From positions 3,715,101 to 3,779,100 of the forward strand of contig NZ_CP036455.1 in the NCBI RefSeq assembly GCF_004323735.1: a stretch of 64,000 nucleotides of DNA. The letters run 5' to 3'. The position numbers and the translations under genes were made by a program. The DNA comes from Streptomonospora litoralis (GTDB taxonomy: Bacteria > Actinomycetota > Actinomycetes > Streptosporangiales > Streptosporangiaceae). The notes under the pieces were generated by a model, which was given only the letters and a program-made list of their open reading frames with translations, did not search any database and was not told the DNA's origin. This document shows positions 1 through 8,140 of the stretch, one piece after another; position 1 is the first letter of the stretch, and each line of letters opens with the position of its first letter.

Positions 1-407
1 TGGAGCAGCGCGATGTAGGCGACGACGACCAGCAGGGTCAGGGCGGGGCCGCGCAGCACACGGCGGCTCCACTCGCCGTCGCCGCGGGCCGAACCGGTGG
101 TGGCGGTCTCCGGGGCGGGGGCGGAGCCGTCGGTGTCCGAGGCGGTGCCGGTGCCCGGTTCGGTGCCGGCGGTCGCGGCCGCCCCGGGGACGGCGGGCGA
201 GCGGAGGGCGCGCACCGTGATCGCGACGGCCAGCACCAGCAGCAGTGCGAGGACACCGCGCGGCCAGGCGGCCGCCTGGGCGGATAGCCCCAGCGTGTAG
301 GCCAGGAAGCCGAGCGAAACGGCTATCAGCGCCAGGCCGAGGATCAGGTCGGGCGACGGCGAGCGCCCTGTGCGCGCTCGGGTCGGCGATGGGGTCGAAC
401 TGGACAT
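1..407 (-). CDS. Tripartite tricarboxylate transporter TctB-family small membrane subunit (partial)
   Basis: The gene starts at the ATG at 407 and runs off the left edge, so only about 135 residues are visible. The product has a hydrophobic segment near residues 22-40 (LILGLALIAVSLGFL), a second near 51-65, a Gly/Ser/Thr/Ala-rich loop, and the start of a third membrane segment (ALTLLVVVAYIALL). This matches the TctB/DUF1468 family, the small membrane subunit of tripartite tricarboxylate transporters, which works with a large TctA permease and a periplasmic TctC binding protein. The TctC gene lies just upstream on the same strand, which supports the call; TctA would be expected beyond the left edge. 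The family assignment rests on topology and context more than on any motif. Confidence 0.7.
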   Translation of the reverse strand, partial: MSSSTPSPTRARTGRSPSPDLILGLALIAVSLGFLAYTLGLSAQAAAWPRGVLALLLVLAVAITVRALRSPAVPGAAATAGTEPGTGTASDTDGSAPAPETATTGSARGDGEWSRRVLRGPALTLLVVVAYIALL

Positions 408-615
408 GGTCGGTCTGCTCCTCACACCGGCCCCGTGGCTGCGGGCCGGGATGCGGCGGGCTGCGCGGACGCTGCGGACACGGGGACGGCAGGCCGCCTG
501 GTAATGGGTGTGCGGGACGGGCGGTGCGGGCGGTGCGGGCGCGGAGGCGCCGCCTCGGGGCGGCGCCCGCGGTCACGCGGCTCGCACCCGGCGGTTTCGC
601 GGCCGCCGAACCCGG

Positions 616-1701
616 CTAAACGGAGACCTGGGGGCCCCAGATGTACTTCCTGCCGATGCGGCGGGTGGTCTCGTCGTCCTGGGCGATCATCTTCCGGTAG
701 GCCTCGGGGGCCCGGTAGTCGACCTCCAGCCCCTGCTTGCCGAGCTCCGCGGTGTGCTCGGGGTCGGTGATGGCCTTGCGGCAGGCGGTGCTGAGCGTGT
801 CCACCAGGCCCGGATCGAGGCCGGCCGGACCGGCGATCCCGCGCGAGGACCACGACTCGACGCCGGGGAAGCCGGCCTCGGCCAGGGTCGGCACGTCGGG
901 CAGGTACTCGGAGCGTTCCGGGCTGTTCTTCATCACCGCCACGACCTTGACCTCGCCGGACTCGTGGTGCGAGGTGAGTTCGCCGACGTTGGCGAAGACG
1001 ACGTCGACGTTGCGGCCGAGCAGGTCGGAGATCCCGTCGGCGGAGCCCTCGTTGTGCAGGACGCTGAACCGCGTCCGGTACCTGTCGCTGAGGCGCAGCG
1101 AGGCGTAGTGGTCGTCGCTGCCCACTCCCGTGGAGGTGACGATCAGCTCGTTGTCCTTCGCGTGGGCCATGAGCTCTCCGATGTCGCCGAACCGCTCGTC
1201 CTCGGGGTGGATGGCGATGGCGCCGTAGTCGGTCACCTGATTGGCGATGTAGGTGAAGGAGTCGGGGCCGACCTCCTCCCGGCCCAGGCGCGGGTCGAGG
1301 TAGCCGGTCATGAAGTTCGGTGAGTTGACGAAGCCGAGGGTGTAGCCGTCGGGGTCGGCCCGCACGATCTCGTTCCAGCCTGCCCATCCTCCGCCGCCGG
1401 GGCGGTTGACGATCTGGATCTCGCCGCCGAGCCGCTCCTCCAGGAAGGGCTGCAGGATCCGGGCGCCTACGTCGGTGCCGCCGCCCGCCGCATAGGCGAT
1501 GACGACCTGGATCGGCCGCTGCGGGTATCCGCCCCCACCGCCGCTTGCCGCTCCGCAGCCGCTGAGCAGGCCCCCGGCTGCGGCGCCGGCCAGGCCGAGT
1601 CCGCCCGCGCGCAGGAAGTTCCTGCGGTCGATCGCGGGTGGTCGTGGTGGTGGCGTTGGCTTTTCGGGCACGCCGAATCTCGCCTCCTTGGAATTTGGCA
1701 T
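616..1701 (-). CDS. TctC/Bug-family solute-binding lipoprotein
   Basis: 361 residues. It is a Bug-type extracytoplasmic binding protein that would deliver a small carboxylate to a TctAB permease. The N-terminus carries a twin-arginine-like sequence (DRRNFLRAGG, residues about 25-34) followed by a hydrophobic stretch and a lipobox (LLSGC), so export by Tat and lipid anchoring are likely. The mature part has the family hallmarks YPQRPIQVVIAYAAGGGTD and NRPGGGGWAGW, followed by a typical two-lobe fold length. The start at 1701 has an AGGAG about 7 bases upstream. It is followed by tctB and preceded by the GntR regulator, all on the minus strand. The ligand cannot be read from sequence; the neighbouring enolase-superfamily enzyme suggests a sugar acid or other carboxylate. 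Confidence 0.88.
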   Translation of the reverse strand: MPNSKEARFGVPEKPTPPPRPPAIDRRNFLRAGGLGLAGAAAGGLLSGCGAASGGGGGYPQRPIQVVIAYAAGGGTDVGARILQPFLEERLGGEIQIVNRPGGGGWAGWNEIVRADPDGYTLGFVNSPNFMTGYLDPRLGREEVGPDSFTYIANQVTDYGAIAIHPEDERFGDIGELMAHAKDNELIVTSTGVGSDDHYASLRLSDRYRTRFSVLHNEGSADGISDLLGRNVDVVFANVGELTSHHESGEVKVVAVMKNSPERSEYLPDVPTLAEAGFPGVESWSSRGIAGPAGLDPGLVDTLSTACRKAITDPEHTAELGKQGLEVDYRAPEAYRKMIAQDDETTRRIGRKYIWGPQVSV

Positions 1702-1704
1702 ACC
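1688..1704. promoter_or_regulatory. Operator-like repeat overlapping the tctC start
   Basis: TTGGAATTTGGCATACC matches, in 15 of 17 positions, the reverse-strand sequence of the palindrome at 2519-2535 upstream of the GntR gene. It overlaps the start codon of the binding-protein gene, so a bound regulator could block transcription or translation there. The repeat is seen directly; its use as an operator is inferred. Confidence 0.5.
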
Positions 1705-1775
1705 TCTCCTGAGGAGCCGTGGTGAAAGGCGGCGCGTGCAGCGGGGGGTGGGGGCCGCCCCCGGTCGCGGAGGGC

Positions 1776-2474
1776 TCAGCCCTCGGTCGACTCCTGCTGC
1801 TGCGCGAGGAACTTGATCATGGTGGCCTCACCGGCTTCGAGGTGACCGATGAGCGCGGTGCGGGCCGCAGTCAGGTCCTTTCTTCCGATCGCCTCGCAGA
1901 CGTCCGTGTGCTCGCTGACGACCTCGGTCATCCGGCCCTCGTAGCCGGGCGCCAGATAGTGCCGGATGCGGTGGATCTGCTTCTCGTTGACGGCGTAGAA
2001 GCGCTTCAGCCGCGAGTTCCCGGTGAGCGAGACGATGCGCTTGTGGAATGCGTGGTCGCGCACGAGGTACTCCTCGTAGGGCCCGGGAGGGCCCGGCCGC
2101 GGCGCCTCCTCGAAGAAACCGGCGAGCTCGCCGACGATCTCCTCGTCCCAGGTCTGGGCCAGGTTCTCCAGGCCGGCCGGCTCCAGCAGCCGGCGCACCT
2201 GGTACAGCTCGCGGACGTCGTCCACGTCGAACCCGGCGACGGAGTACCGCCCCCGCACGCGCACGGCGAGGCCCGCGGACTCCAGGCTCTGCATGGCGTC
2301 GCGGATGGGTGTGCGGCTCACACCCAGCGCCTCGGAGAGCTGGCGGTCCACCAACGGGGTGCCCGGTGGCAGTTCGCAGCGCACGATGGCGCCCTCGATC
2401 GCCTCGTAAGCGGTCTCGCTCATCCGCGAGGTCTTCAGCGGCCCGTGAGCACGCATGGGGGCTAGCGCGTCCAT
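1776..2474 (-). CDS. GntR-family transcriptional regulator (FCD domain)
   Basis: 232 residues from the ATG at 2474; ATG 2456 is an alternative, and longer forms would run through the palindromic operator. The N-terminal winged helix-turn-helix of the GntR family is clear (YEAIEGAIVRCELPPGT, then LSEALGVSRTPIRDAMQSL). The C-terminal helical FCD ligand domain contains the usual acidic and histidine metal/ligand positions (DHAFHKRIVSLTGN and EHTDVCEAI). FCD regulators typically control sugar-acid or carboxylate catabolic operons by responding to an intermediate. It is encoded between the transporter and the divergent catabolic enzymes, so it probably controls both arms. Confidence 0.9.
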   Translation of the reverse strand: MDALAPMRAHGPLKTSRMSETAYEAIEGAIVRCELPPGTPLVDRQLSEALGVSRTPIRDAMQSLESAGLAVRVRGRYSVAGFDVDDVRELYQVRRLLEPAGLENLAQTWDEEIVGELAGFFEEAPRPGPPGPYEEYLVRDHAFHKRIVSLTGNSRLKRFYAVNEKQIHRIRHYLAPGYEGRMTEVVSEHTDVCEAIGRKDLTAARTALIGHLEAGEATMIKFLAQQQESTEG

Positions 2475-2514
2475 GTGACGCACGGTACATTGCGTCTCGG
2501 ACCGCAACAAGGGG

Positions 2515-2535
2515 ATTTGGAATACCAAATTCCAA
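2515..2535. promoter_or_regulatory. Palindromic operator between gntR-type gene and enolase-superfamily gene
   Basis: Two overlapping palindromes are visible: ATTTGGAATACCAAAT (2515-2530) and TTGGAAT-N5-ATTCCAA (2517-2535). The TTGG...CCAA symmetry is of the kind bound by FadR/FCD-type GntR proteins. It lies in the 141-base divergent spacer between the regulator and the enzyme gene, in a good place for autoregulation and control of the catabolic operon. Confidence 0.65.
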
Positions 2536-2615
2536 ACCGGTGATCGGGAGCACCGGGGCGCTCGCCGCTCCGGCCCCGGGACCGGCCGTTACCAGGGGAT
2601 TCGGAGTGATGGCAG

Positions 2616-3785
2616 ATGTCGGACGAGGGGACGGGCGGCCCGCGGGCGGTTGCGGTCGCGGCCGTCGAGGCGCAGGTGGCGCGGGTGCCGCTGGAGCAGG
2701 CGACGGCGTTCGCCACCCGTCGCGTCACCGCCCGGGACTACGTGCTCGTCACCGTCACCGGTGACGACGGCGTCACCGGGCACGGATTCTGCTACGCGGG
2801 CAGCAGCGGGGGCGAAGTGGTGCGCACCGCCGTCACCGAACTGCTCGCCGGGGTGCTGCTGGGGCGCGACCCGTTCCTGGTCGAGCGGATCTGGCAGGAG
2901 ATGTACCAGGAGGCGCTGCTGCACGGCCGCACCGGCTCGGTCATGCGGGCGATCAGCGCGCTCGACATCGCCCTGTGGGACCGCAACGCCCGTGCTGTGG
3001 GGCTGCCCCTGCACCGCATGCTCGGCGGCTACCGCGCCGAGACCGTGCCCGCCTACGCCAGCGGCGGCTACTACCTGCAGGACAAGACTCCCGAGGACCT
3101 CGGCGCGGAACTGGCCGCCTACGTCGAGAGCGGGTTCCGCGCCGTCAAGATGAAGACCGGCCGGTTCTCCCCCGCCGAGGAGGAGGCCCGGGTCGCGGCG
3201 GCGCGCTCGGCCGTGGGCGGCGACGTGCTGCTGATGCTCGACGCCAACAACGCCTGGTCGGACCTGCCGGGGGCGCTGCGCACCATGGAGCGCCTGGCGC
3301 CCTACGACCCGTTCTGGATCGAGGAGCCCTTCAGCCCCGACGACGTCGACAACCACGCCCGACTGGCCCGCGCCACGCCGGTACCGGTGGCCACGGGCGA
3401 GATCGAGGCGGGGCGCTGGCGGCACAAGGAGCTGCTGGAGAAGGAGGCGGCGGCCGTCCTGCAGACCGACGCCGCCGTCTGCGGCGGGATCACCGAGTTC
3501 CGCAGGATCGCGGCGACGGCCGCGAGCCACGGCGTCCCGGTGGCCCCGCACTGGTTCCACGACCTGCACGCGCACCTGGTGGCCGCCACCCCGAACTGCA
3601 CCTACGTCGAGTTCTTCCCCGACGACCGGGTGCTCAATTTCCGCCGGCTGGTCGACACCCAGCTGGAGGTGCGCGACGGCGAGCTGGTGCTGCCGCAGAC
3701 ACCGGGGCTGGGCTTCGGCTTCGACCCCGATGCGCTGGAGCGCTACACCGTCCCCGGCTCGGCGGCCACCGCGTCCGCGGCCTGA
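2616..3785 (+). CDS. Mandelate racemase/muconate lactonizing enzyme-family protein
   Basis: 389 residues, a normal length for the enolase superfamily. The capping domain (about residues 10-130) is followed by the barrel. The catalytic lysine motif KMKTG (KxK) is present, with metal ligands in LDANNAW (Asp), WIEEPF (Glu) and TGEIEAG (Glu), and a late histidine in HWFHDLH. These place it in the mandelate racemase subgroup, whose members abstract the proton alpha to a carboxylate and act as racemases or acid-sugar dehydratases. The exact substrate is not predictable. It heads a plus-strand operon with an SDR and an FAH-family hydrolase, consistent with stepwise breakdown of a sugar acid: dehydration, oxidation, then cleavage of a keto acid. 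Confidence 0.88.
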   Translation: MSDEGTGGPRAVAVAAVEAQVARVPLEQATAFATRRVTARDYVLVTVTGDDGVTGHGFCYAGSSGGEVVRTAVTELLAGVLLGRDPFLVERIWQEMYQEALLHGRTGSVMRAISALDIALWDRNARAVGLPLHRMLGGYRAETVPAYASGGYYLQDKTPEDLGAELAAYVESGFRAVKMKTGRFSPAEEEARVAAARSAVGGDVLLMLDANNAWSDLPGALRTMERLAPYDPFWIEEPFSPDDVDNHARLARATPVPVATGEIEAGRWRHKELLEKEAAAVLQTDAAVCGGITEFRRIAATAASHGVPVAPHWFHDLHAHLVAATPNCTYVEFFPDDRVLNFRRLVDTQLEVRDGELVLPQTPGLGFGFDPDALERYTVPGSAATASAA

Positions 3786-3882
3786 ACCGCGCGCCGCGCC
3801 CCGCACCCGAACACGGGCTGCGTGGCGCAGCCGGGCGCCGGCTCACCGATCAGCCGAGTTCATGTTCACCGAAAGGAGCACG

Positions 3883-4680
3883 ATGGCAGAGGACAACGCA
3901 CCGCGCCGGTCGGCGGTCGTCATGGCTGGGACACGCGGCCTGGGGCAGGCCGCCGCGGCCGAACTGCTGCGCGGCGGATACCGGGTGACCGTCTGCGGCC
4001 GCGACGGCGCACGTCTGGAGGAGGCGGTGGCCGAACTGGGCGAGGTCGCCGGGGCCGAGGCGGTCACCGGTGAACGCGCCGACGTCTCGGCGGCCGAGGA
4101 CGTCGAGCGGCTGGTGGAAGGCGCCGTCGCGCACTACGGCAGGCTCGACACGCTCGTCGTCAACGCCGGAGGTCCGCCGCCCGGCGACTTCGCCGACGTC
4201 GGCATGGAGGACTGGGACACCGCCTACGCGCTCACGCTGCGCAGCGCGGTCACCGCGATCCGCGCGGCCGTCCCGGCCATGCGCGAGGGCGGCTTCGGCC
4301 GCATCGTGATCATCGGCTCCTCCAGCGTCCGGCGCCCCATCGGCGGACTGGTGCTGTCCAACGTCTTCCGCCCGGCCCTCACGGGGCTGGTGAAGTCGCT
4401 GGCCGTGGACCTGGCGCCGGAGGGCATCACCGTCAACATGGTCTCGCCGGGCCGGATCGACACCGAGCGGGTGCAGACCCTGGACGCACGCAAGGCCGAG
4501 CGCCAGGGCACCGCCGCCGAGGAGGTCCGCAGGGCCTCGGAGTCGGCCATCCCGGCGGGCCGCTACGGCCGCCCCGAGGAACTGGGGGCGATGGTCGGCT
4601 TCCTCGCCGAGGAGCGCGCGAGCTACGTCACCGGGCAGAGCCTGCTGGTAGACGGCGGCCTCGTGCCCACCCTGCCCTGA
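3883..4680 (+). CDS. SDR-family oxidoreductase with atypical active site
   Basis: 265 residues from the ATG at 3883, which has AAAGGAG 5-6 bases upstream. The Rossmann start is present as MAGTRGLGQAAAAEL, followed by NAGG and the usual VDLAPEGITVNMVSPGRI and SYVTGQSLLVDGG segments. The catalytic YxxxK is not found: the aligned stretch reads LSNVFRPALTGLVKSLA, so Tyr is replaced by Ser and Lys by Arg, while the Ser tract GSSSV is kept. This resembles the SDR subgroup described as ketoacyl-ACP-reductase-like that lacks a full tetrad. Its activity is therefore uncertain; it may reduce or bind a substrate through a different residue set. Confidence 0.85.
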   Translation: MAEDNAPRRSAVVMAGTRGLGQAAAAELLRGGYRVTVCGRDGARLEEAVAELGEVAGAEAVTGERADVSAAEDVERLVEGAVAHYGRLDTLVVNAGGPPPGDFADVGMEDWDTAYALTLRSAVTAIRAAVPAMREGGFGRIVIIGSSSVRRPIGGLVLSNVFRPALTGLVKSLAVDLAPEGITVNMVSPGRIDTERVQTLDARKAERQGTAAEEVRRASESAIPAGRYGRPEELGAMVGFLAEERASYVTGQSLLVDGGLVPTLP

Positions 4681-4720
4681 CCCCGGTCCGCCGACCGGCC
4701 ATCCGGGGCCACCCGCACCG

Positions 4721-4767
4721 GGTGCTCCGGCCGGCGCCCCCGGCAGAGGGGCGCCGGCCGGAGCACC
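4721..4767. terminator. Perfect 20-bp stem hairpin
   Basis: Arms 4721-4740 and 4748-4767 are perfectly complementary over 20 bases, with a 7-base loop. There is no T-tract, as is common for actinobacterial hairpin terminators. It lies between the SDR and FAH genes, so it may instead attenuate expression of the downstream gene or stabilise the upstream mRNA. Confidence 0.65.
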
Positions 4768-4853
4768 GCCACGACAGCCACCCCCGCGCCGGCTCGCCAT
4801 CGCCGCCGGCTCCCCCGGTCCGCCCTCGCGGGCCGCTCGACCCTAGGAGGATC

Positions 4854-5705
4854 ATGTACCTGGCCACCGCACGCACCCCCGGCGGCGAGACGCCGGTCGT
4901 CGTCGACGAGAAGCGCGGCCTCGCCCCGGCGGCCGACGTGCTTCCCGGCGCGCCCGCCACCGTGCTGGAGGTGATCGAGCGCATCGCCGAACCGGACTTC
5001 GTGGCCGCCGTCCGCTCGGCCCCCGACTCGGTGTTCGCTCCGGTCGGCGAAACCGCGTTCGCCGCCCCCTACACGCGGCCGCGCAAAATCTGGGGCATCG
5101 GCCTGAACTACGTCGAGCACGCCTCGGACCTCACCGAAGCGGTCCCCGACGAGCCCGCGTCCTTCATGAAGGGCGACCACACGATCATCGCGCCGGGCGA
5201 ACCGATCCCGCTGCCCGCGCAGAGCGAGCGGGTGACCGCCGAAGCCGAACTGGGCCTGGTCATCGGCCGCGAGTGCCGCCAAGCCGCCGACGAGGACGCG
5301 CTCGACCACGTGTGGGGCGTGTGCACGGTCCTGGACCAGACGGCCGAGGACATCCTGGCCCGCAATCCGCGCTTCCTCACCCGCAGCAAGAACTTCCCCG
5401 GGTTCTTCGCCTTCGGCCCGGCCATCGTGCCCATGTCGGAGGCGCTGGCGGGCGCGGGCTCCATCGACGAGCTGACCGTGGCGACCCTGATCAACGGCGC
5501 GGACCACCGGGTGAACACCGTCGCGCACATGCGCTACTCGCCCGCGTTCCTGGTCGGCTTCCACAGCCGGGTGATGCCGCTGTTCCCGGGCGACATCATC
5601 TCCACGGGCACGCCGGGCGCCGTGCACATCCGACCGGGCGACGTCGCGGGCTGCCGCATCCCCGGAGTCGGCGAACTCGCCAACCCGGTCGTGCAGGGGA
5701 GCTGA
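4854..5705 (+). CDS. Fumarylacetoacetate hydrolase-family protein
   Basis: 283 residues from the ATG at 4854, with AGGAGG 4-5 bases upstream. The FAH fold is clear in the C-terminal two-thirds: KIWGIGLNYVEHA, the metal-binding AEAELGLVIG (paired acidic ligands), and PGDIISTGTPGAV. Members hydrolyse C-C bonds of acylpyruvate-type compounds or dehydrate/decarboxylate keto acids, for example 2,4-diketo-3-deoxy sugar acids in sugar-acid pathways. Sitting after an MR-type dehydratase and an SDR, the latter role is plausible. The N-terminal 70 residues form the usual small accessory domain. Confidence 0.88.
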   Translation: MYLATARTPGGETPVVVDEKRGLAPAADVLPGAPATVLEVIERIAEPDFVAAVRSAPDSVFAPVGETAFAAPYTRPRKIWGIGLNYVEHASDLTEAVPDEPASFMKGDHTIIAPGEPIPLPAQSERVTAEAELGLVIGRECRQAADEDALDHVWGVCTVLDQTAEDILARNPRFLTRSKNFPGFFAFGPAIVPMSEALAGAGSIDELTVATLINGADHRVNTVAHMRYSPAFLVGFHSRVMPLFPGDIISTGTPGAVHIRPGDVAGCRIPGVGELANPVVQGS

Positions 5706-5746
5706 CAGGCGCCGGGGACCCGTGGGCGTCCGGCCGCGACCGGTCA

Positions 5747-5797
5747 CCGGCCGGGGCAGGCGGCACAGGCCGACTGTGCGGCCGCCGCCCCGGCCGG
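5747..5797. terminator. Long hairpin after the catabolic operon
   Basis: CCGGCCGGGGC (5747-5757) pairs with GCCCCGGCCGG (5787-5797); after one bulged base GGCGGC (5759-5764) pairs with GCCGCC (5781-5786), and ACAG can pair with CTGT further in. It stands 42 bases after the FAH stop codon and is probably the operon terminator. Confidence 0.65.
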
Positions 5798-6051
5798 TCG
5801 GGCCGCGCAGAGACGCGGCGGCAGGAGCGTACCGCGCGCCCATTGCGCCGGGGCCTCGTCGTCGATCCCGGCGGCGCAGCCGGACCCGCTCGCATACATC
5901 GCGGGATGTAGGCCGGGTGCGGCGCCGAGTCGGACGCCGCCGCCCACGGCGTGGCCCTAACGTCTCATCGTGTGAAGCGGCTTCCCGCACTTCCGCCTCC
6001 CGGAGGCCGTGCGGGACACCGGAATCAGCACGCGAAGGGACGGCACGGACG

Positions 6052-6516
6052 ATGGAGAGCCGAGGCGGCGCGAAAGGCGGAGTGCGGCGGCTGGGGCTGC
6101 CCTGGTGGGGGATCGTCGGCCTGGCCGCGCTGGGGGCGCCCCGCGCGATCGCCCACGATCTGGACCTGGTGGGGCCGGCGCTGAATTCGGTGCTGGTGTT
6201 CGCGCCGGTCGTCGTGTGGATCGCCGCCGTGGTGCTGATGCGGGTGCCGCGCCCACTGCTCGCCCTGCTCGCGGTGGGCGCGGTCTACGGTGTGCTGCTG
6301 GGCGGAGTGCACCAACTGCTGTGGGCGCAGAGCTTCGCAGGTGAGCCGCCCGCGCTGGGCGGCAACCTCGCCGGCGCGCTGCCACCGGCAGTGGAGAGCG
6401 GGGTGCTGCGCGCCGCCGCGTTCCTCAGCAGCGTCGTCACCGGCGTCCTGGTAGGTGCGGCGAGCGGAGCGGCGGCCTGGCTGCTGTCCCGCGCCCTGCC
6501 GGCGCGGGCGCAGTAG
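6052..6516 (+). CDS. Small multi-pass membrane protein, unknown function
   Basis: 154 residues with about four hydrophobic segments (near 18-30, 46-64, 70-88 and 122-145) and short charged loops. The start at 6052 has a GAAGGGA some 13 bases upstream. The product resembles the membrane protein at 9175-9579: both have an LGLxALxxxR-like first segment, a second helix with VWIA(A)VV(G/V)L, a third segment rich in L/A/G, and a final segment with ALAG/AASG. No functional motif is visible. The two genes lie on either side of the amidase/enoyl-CoA hydratase pair. Confidence 0.65.
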   Translation: MESRGGAKGGVRRLGLPWWGIVGLAALGAPRAIAHDLDLVGPALNSVLVFAPVVVWIAAVVLMRVPRPLLALLAVGAVYGVLLGGVHQLLWAQSFAGEPPALGGNLAGALPPAVESGVLRAAAFLSSVVTGVLVGAASGAAAWLLSRALPARAQ

Positions 6517-6913
6517 GCACTGCCCGCCGCAGGCGGCCTTTGGCGACCACCCCGGTGCCGTGGCCTGGAAGGAGGCTCCTCCGGGCATGAGCGGACCATC
6601 CGCCGTCGAGTACGGCCAGGCTTGGACGCACGGCGGGGTCCGCCCCGGTGCCTGGCCGCCCCGCTCACATCGACGTTCGGACTGTTTTCGAACGGATGCC
6701 GATGGGTAGCCGAATTCCCAACCCGCAGGGTGCTACCCGTTGCCCTGGGGCCAGTGTGGCGGGACGCGTACCGCGGACGCGCCCCCACACGAATGCTTTA
6801 CAGGGCGGCCGCCCCCAGTGGAAGCGGGGCTTGCTCGGGCCGACCTCCGACAGTGGGGGCGCCCGGGCGGGTCCCACCGGTCGGCGTTGCGCCGCACCGC
6901 GGACCCGGCGGGA
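6517..6913. other. Convergent intergenic region
   Basis: No convincing gene is seen. The space separates two convergent genes. It contains a small CCGCC-GCA-GGCGG hairpin just after the upstream stop and a 7-bp inverted repeat GGGTAGC/GCTACCC (6704-6710 and 6732-6738). Parts are less GC-rich than the surrounding genes. Confidence 0.5.
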
Positions 6914-8128
6914 TCACGCCAGGACGCGACGCTCGTAGTCGGCGGCCGCGCGTAGGAGGGCTCCGTCGGCGCCGTGGGCGGCGACCAGTTGGAGCCCCAC
7001 CGGGCAGCCGTCCGGCAGCAGGCCCGCGGGCACGGTGATGGCGGGATGGCCGGTCAGGTTGAACAGCCAGGTCAGGCCGACGGACATCGCCTCACCCGGC
7101 CCCTCGGGGCCGTGCGGGGGGTTGGGTGTCGCTGGTGTCGCCAGCAGATCGGCGGCGGCGAGGGACTCCGCCAGGCGCGCCTCGTCGCGGCGCTCGGCCG
7201 CCGCGGCCCCGGGCGAAGGTGCCTCTCCCGACCGGGCGCGCCGCGAGTGCCACCGCGCTCCGGGGTCGGCGAGGTCGAGGCCCGCCTCCTCCACCGCGAA
7301 CCCGGCGCGCTGCGCCCACGTGTACAGGGCGGCGCCCGCCGTGCGCTCGACGCCGGGGTCGACGCTGTTGAACCCCAGATCCGCCGACCACGCCACTCGC
7401 CGGGGCGGCGCCGGGCCTGCGGCGGCCGAATCGCCACCGTCGTGCTCGTGTTCCCCCAGCACCACGCGGCGGTACAGAGCGACGTCGGCGACACAGCGAA
7501 CGATGGGGCCGCCGACGGCCAGACCGGCGGAATCGCGTGCGGGAAGCAGGCCGGTCGTCGGCTTGTACCCGATCACGCCGCACCACGCGGCGGGGATCCG
7601 GGTCGAACCGGCGCCGTCGCTGCCGGTGGCCAGCGGCACCATACCGGCCGCCACAGCGGCTCCGGAGCCGGCGGAGGAACCGCCGGGGCTGACGCCGCGC
7701 CGCCGCGGGTTGGCGGTCGGTCCCCGGTCGGTCGCACCCCAGGTCCGCCACGGCGTTCCCGGGCCCGGCACCGCCGTCGCGCCCACCGGCACCGCACCCG
7801 CGGCCATCAGCCGCCGCGCCTGGTCGGAGGCGGCGCCTTCGGTGGCCTTCACGCCGATGGGCACTCCGGCCAGCGGCAGATCGGCGCCGCGCGCCACGCG
7901 GGCGTCGACGGCGGCGGCCCGCTCGCGTGCCCACTCCGCCCAGACCTCGGTGAAGGCGTTGATTTCGACGTCCAGCCGCCGGACCGCCTCCAGAGCCCCC
8001 TCGACCGCCGCGCCCGCGGTCGTCTCCCCGCGCACGACCCGCGCCGCCACTTCCCCCGCGAAGCCCCCGCCCATACTGTGCACAGCGGCATTCTGCCCCA
8101 CCGCCGATCCGGTCCTTCGGGCGGGCAC
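6914..8128 (-). CDS. Amidase-signature family hydrolase
   Basis: 404 residues from the ATG at 8128; the internal ATG at 8074 would remove 18 residues and is an equally reasonable start. The amidase signature triad is visible: Lys in PIGVKATEG, then the Gly/Ser-rich loop GGSSAGSGAAVAAGM with the cis-Ser, and the nucleophilic Ser in LATGSDGAGSTRIPAAW. The C-terminal segment NLTGHPAITVPAG is also typical. Length is somewhat short for the family (usually 430-500). It follows the enoyl-CoA hydratase gene by 12 bases on the same strand, so the two are probably cotranscribed. Substrate unknown. Confidence 0.87.
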   Translation of the reverse strand: MPARRTGSAVGQNAAVHSMGGGFAGEVAARVVRGETTAGAAVEGALEAVRRLDVEINAFTEVWAEWARERAAAVDARVARGADLPLAGVPIGVKATEGAASDQARRLMAAGAVPVGATAVPGPGTPWRTWGATDRGPTANPRRRGVSPGGSSAGSGAAVAAGMVPLATGSDGAGSTRIPAAWCGVIGYKPTTGLLPARDSAGLAVGGPIVRCVADVALYRRVVLGEHEHDGGDSAAAGPAPPRRVAWSADLGFNSVDPGVERTAGAALYTWAQRAGFAVEEAGLDLADPGARWHSRRARSGEAPSPGAAAAERRDEARLAESLAAADLLATPATPNPPHGPEGPGEAMSVGLTWLFNLTGHPAITVPAGLLPDGCPVGLQLVAAHGADGALLRAAADYERRVLA

Positions 8129-8140
8129 GGCGACGGGAGC

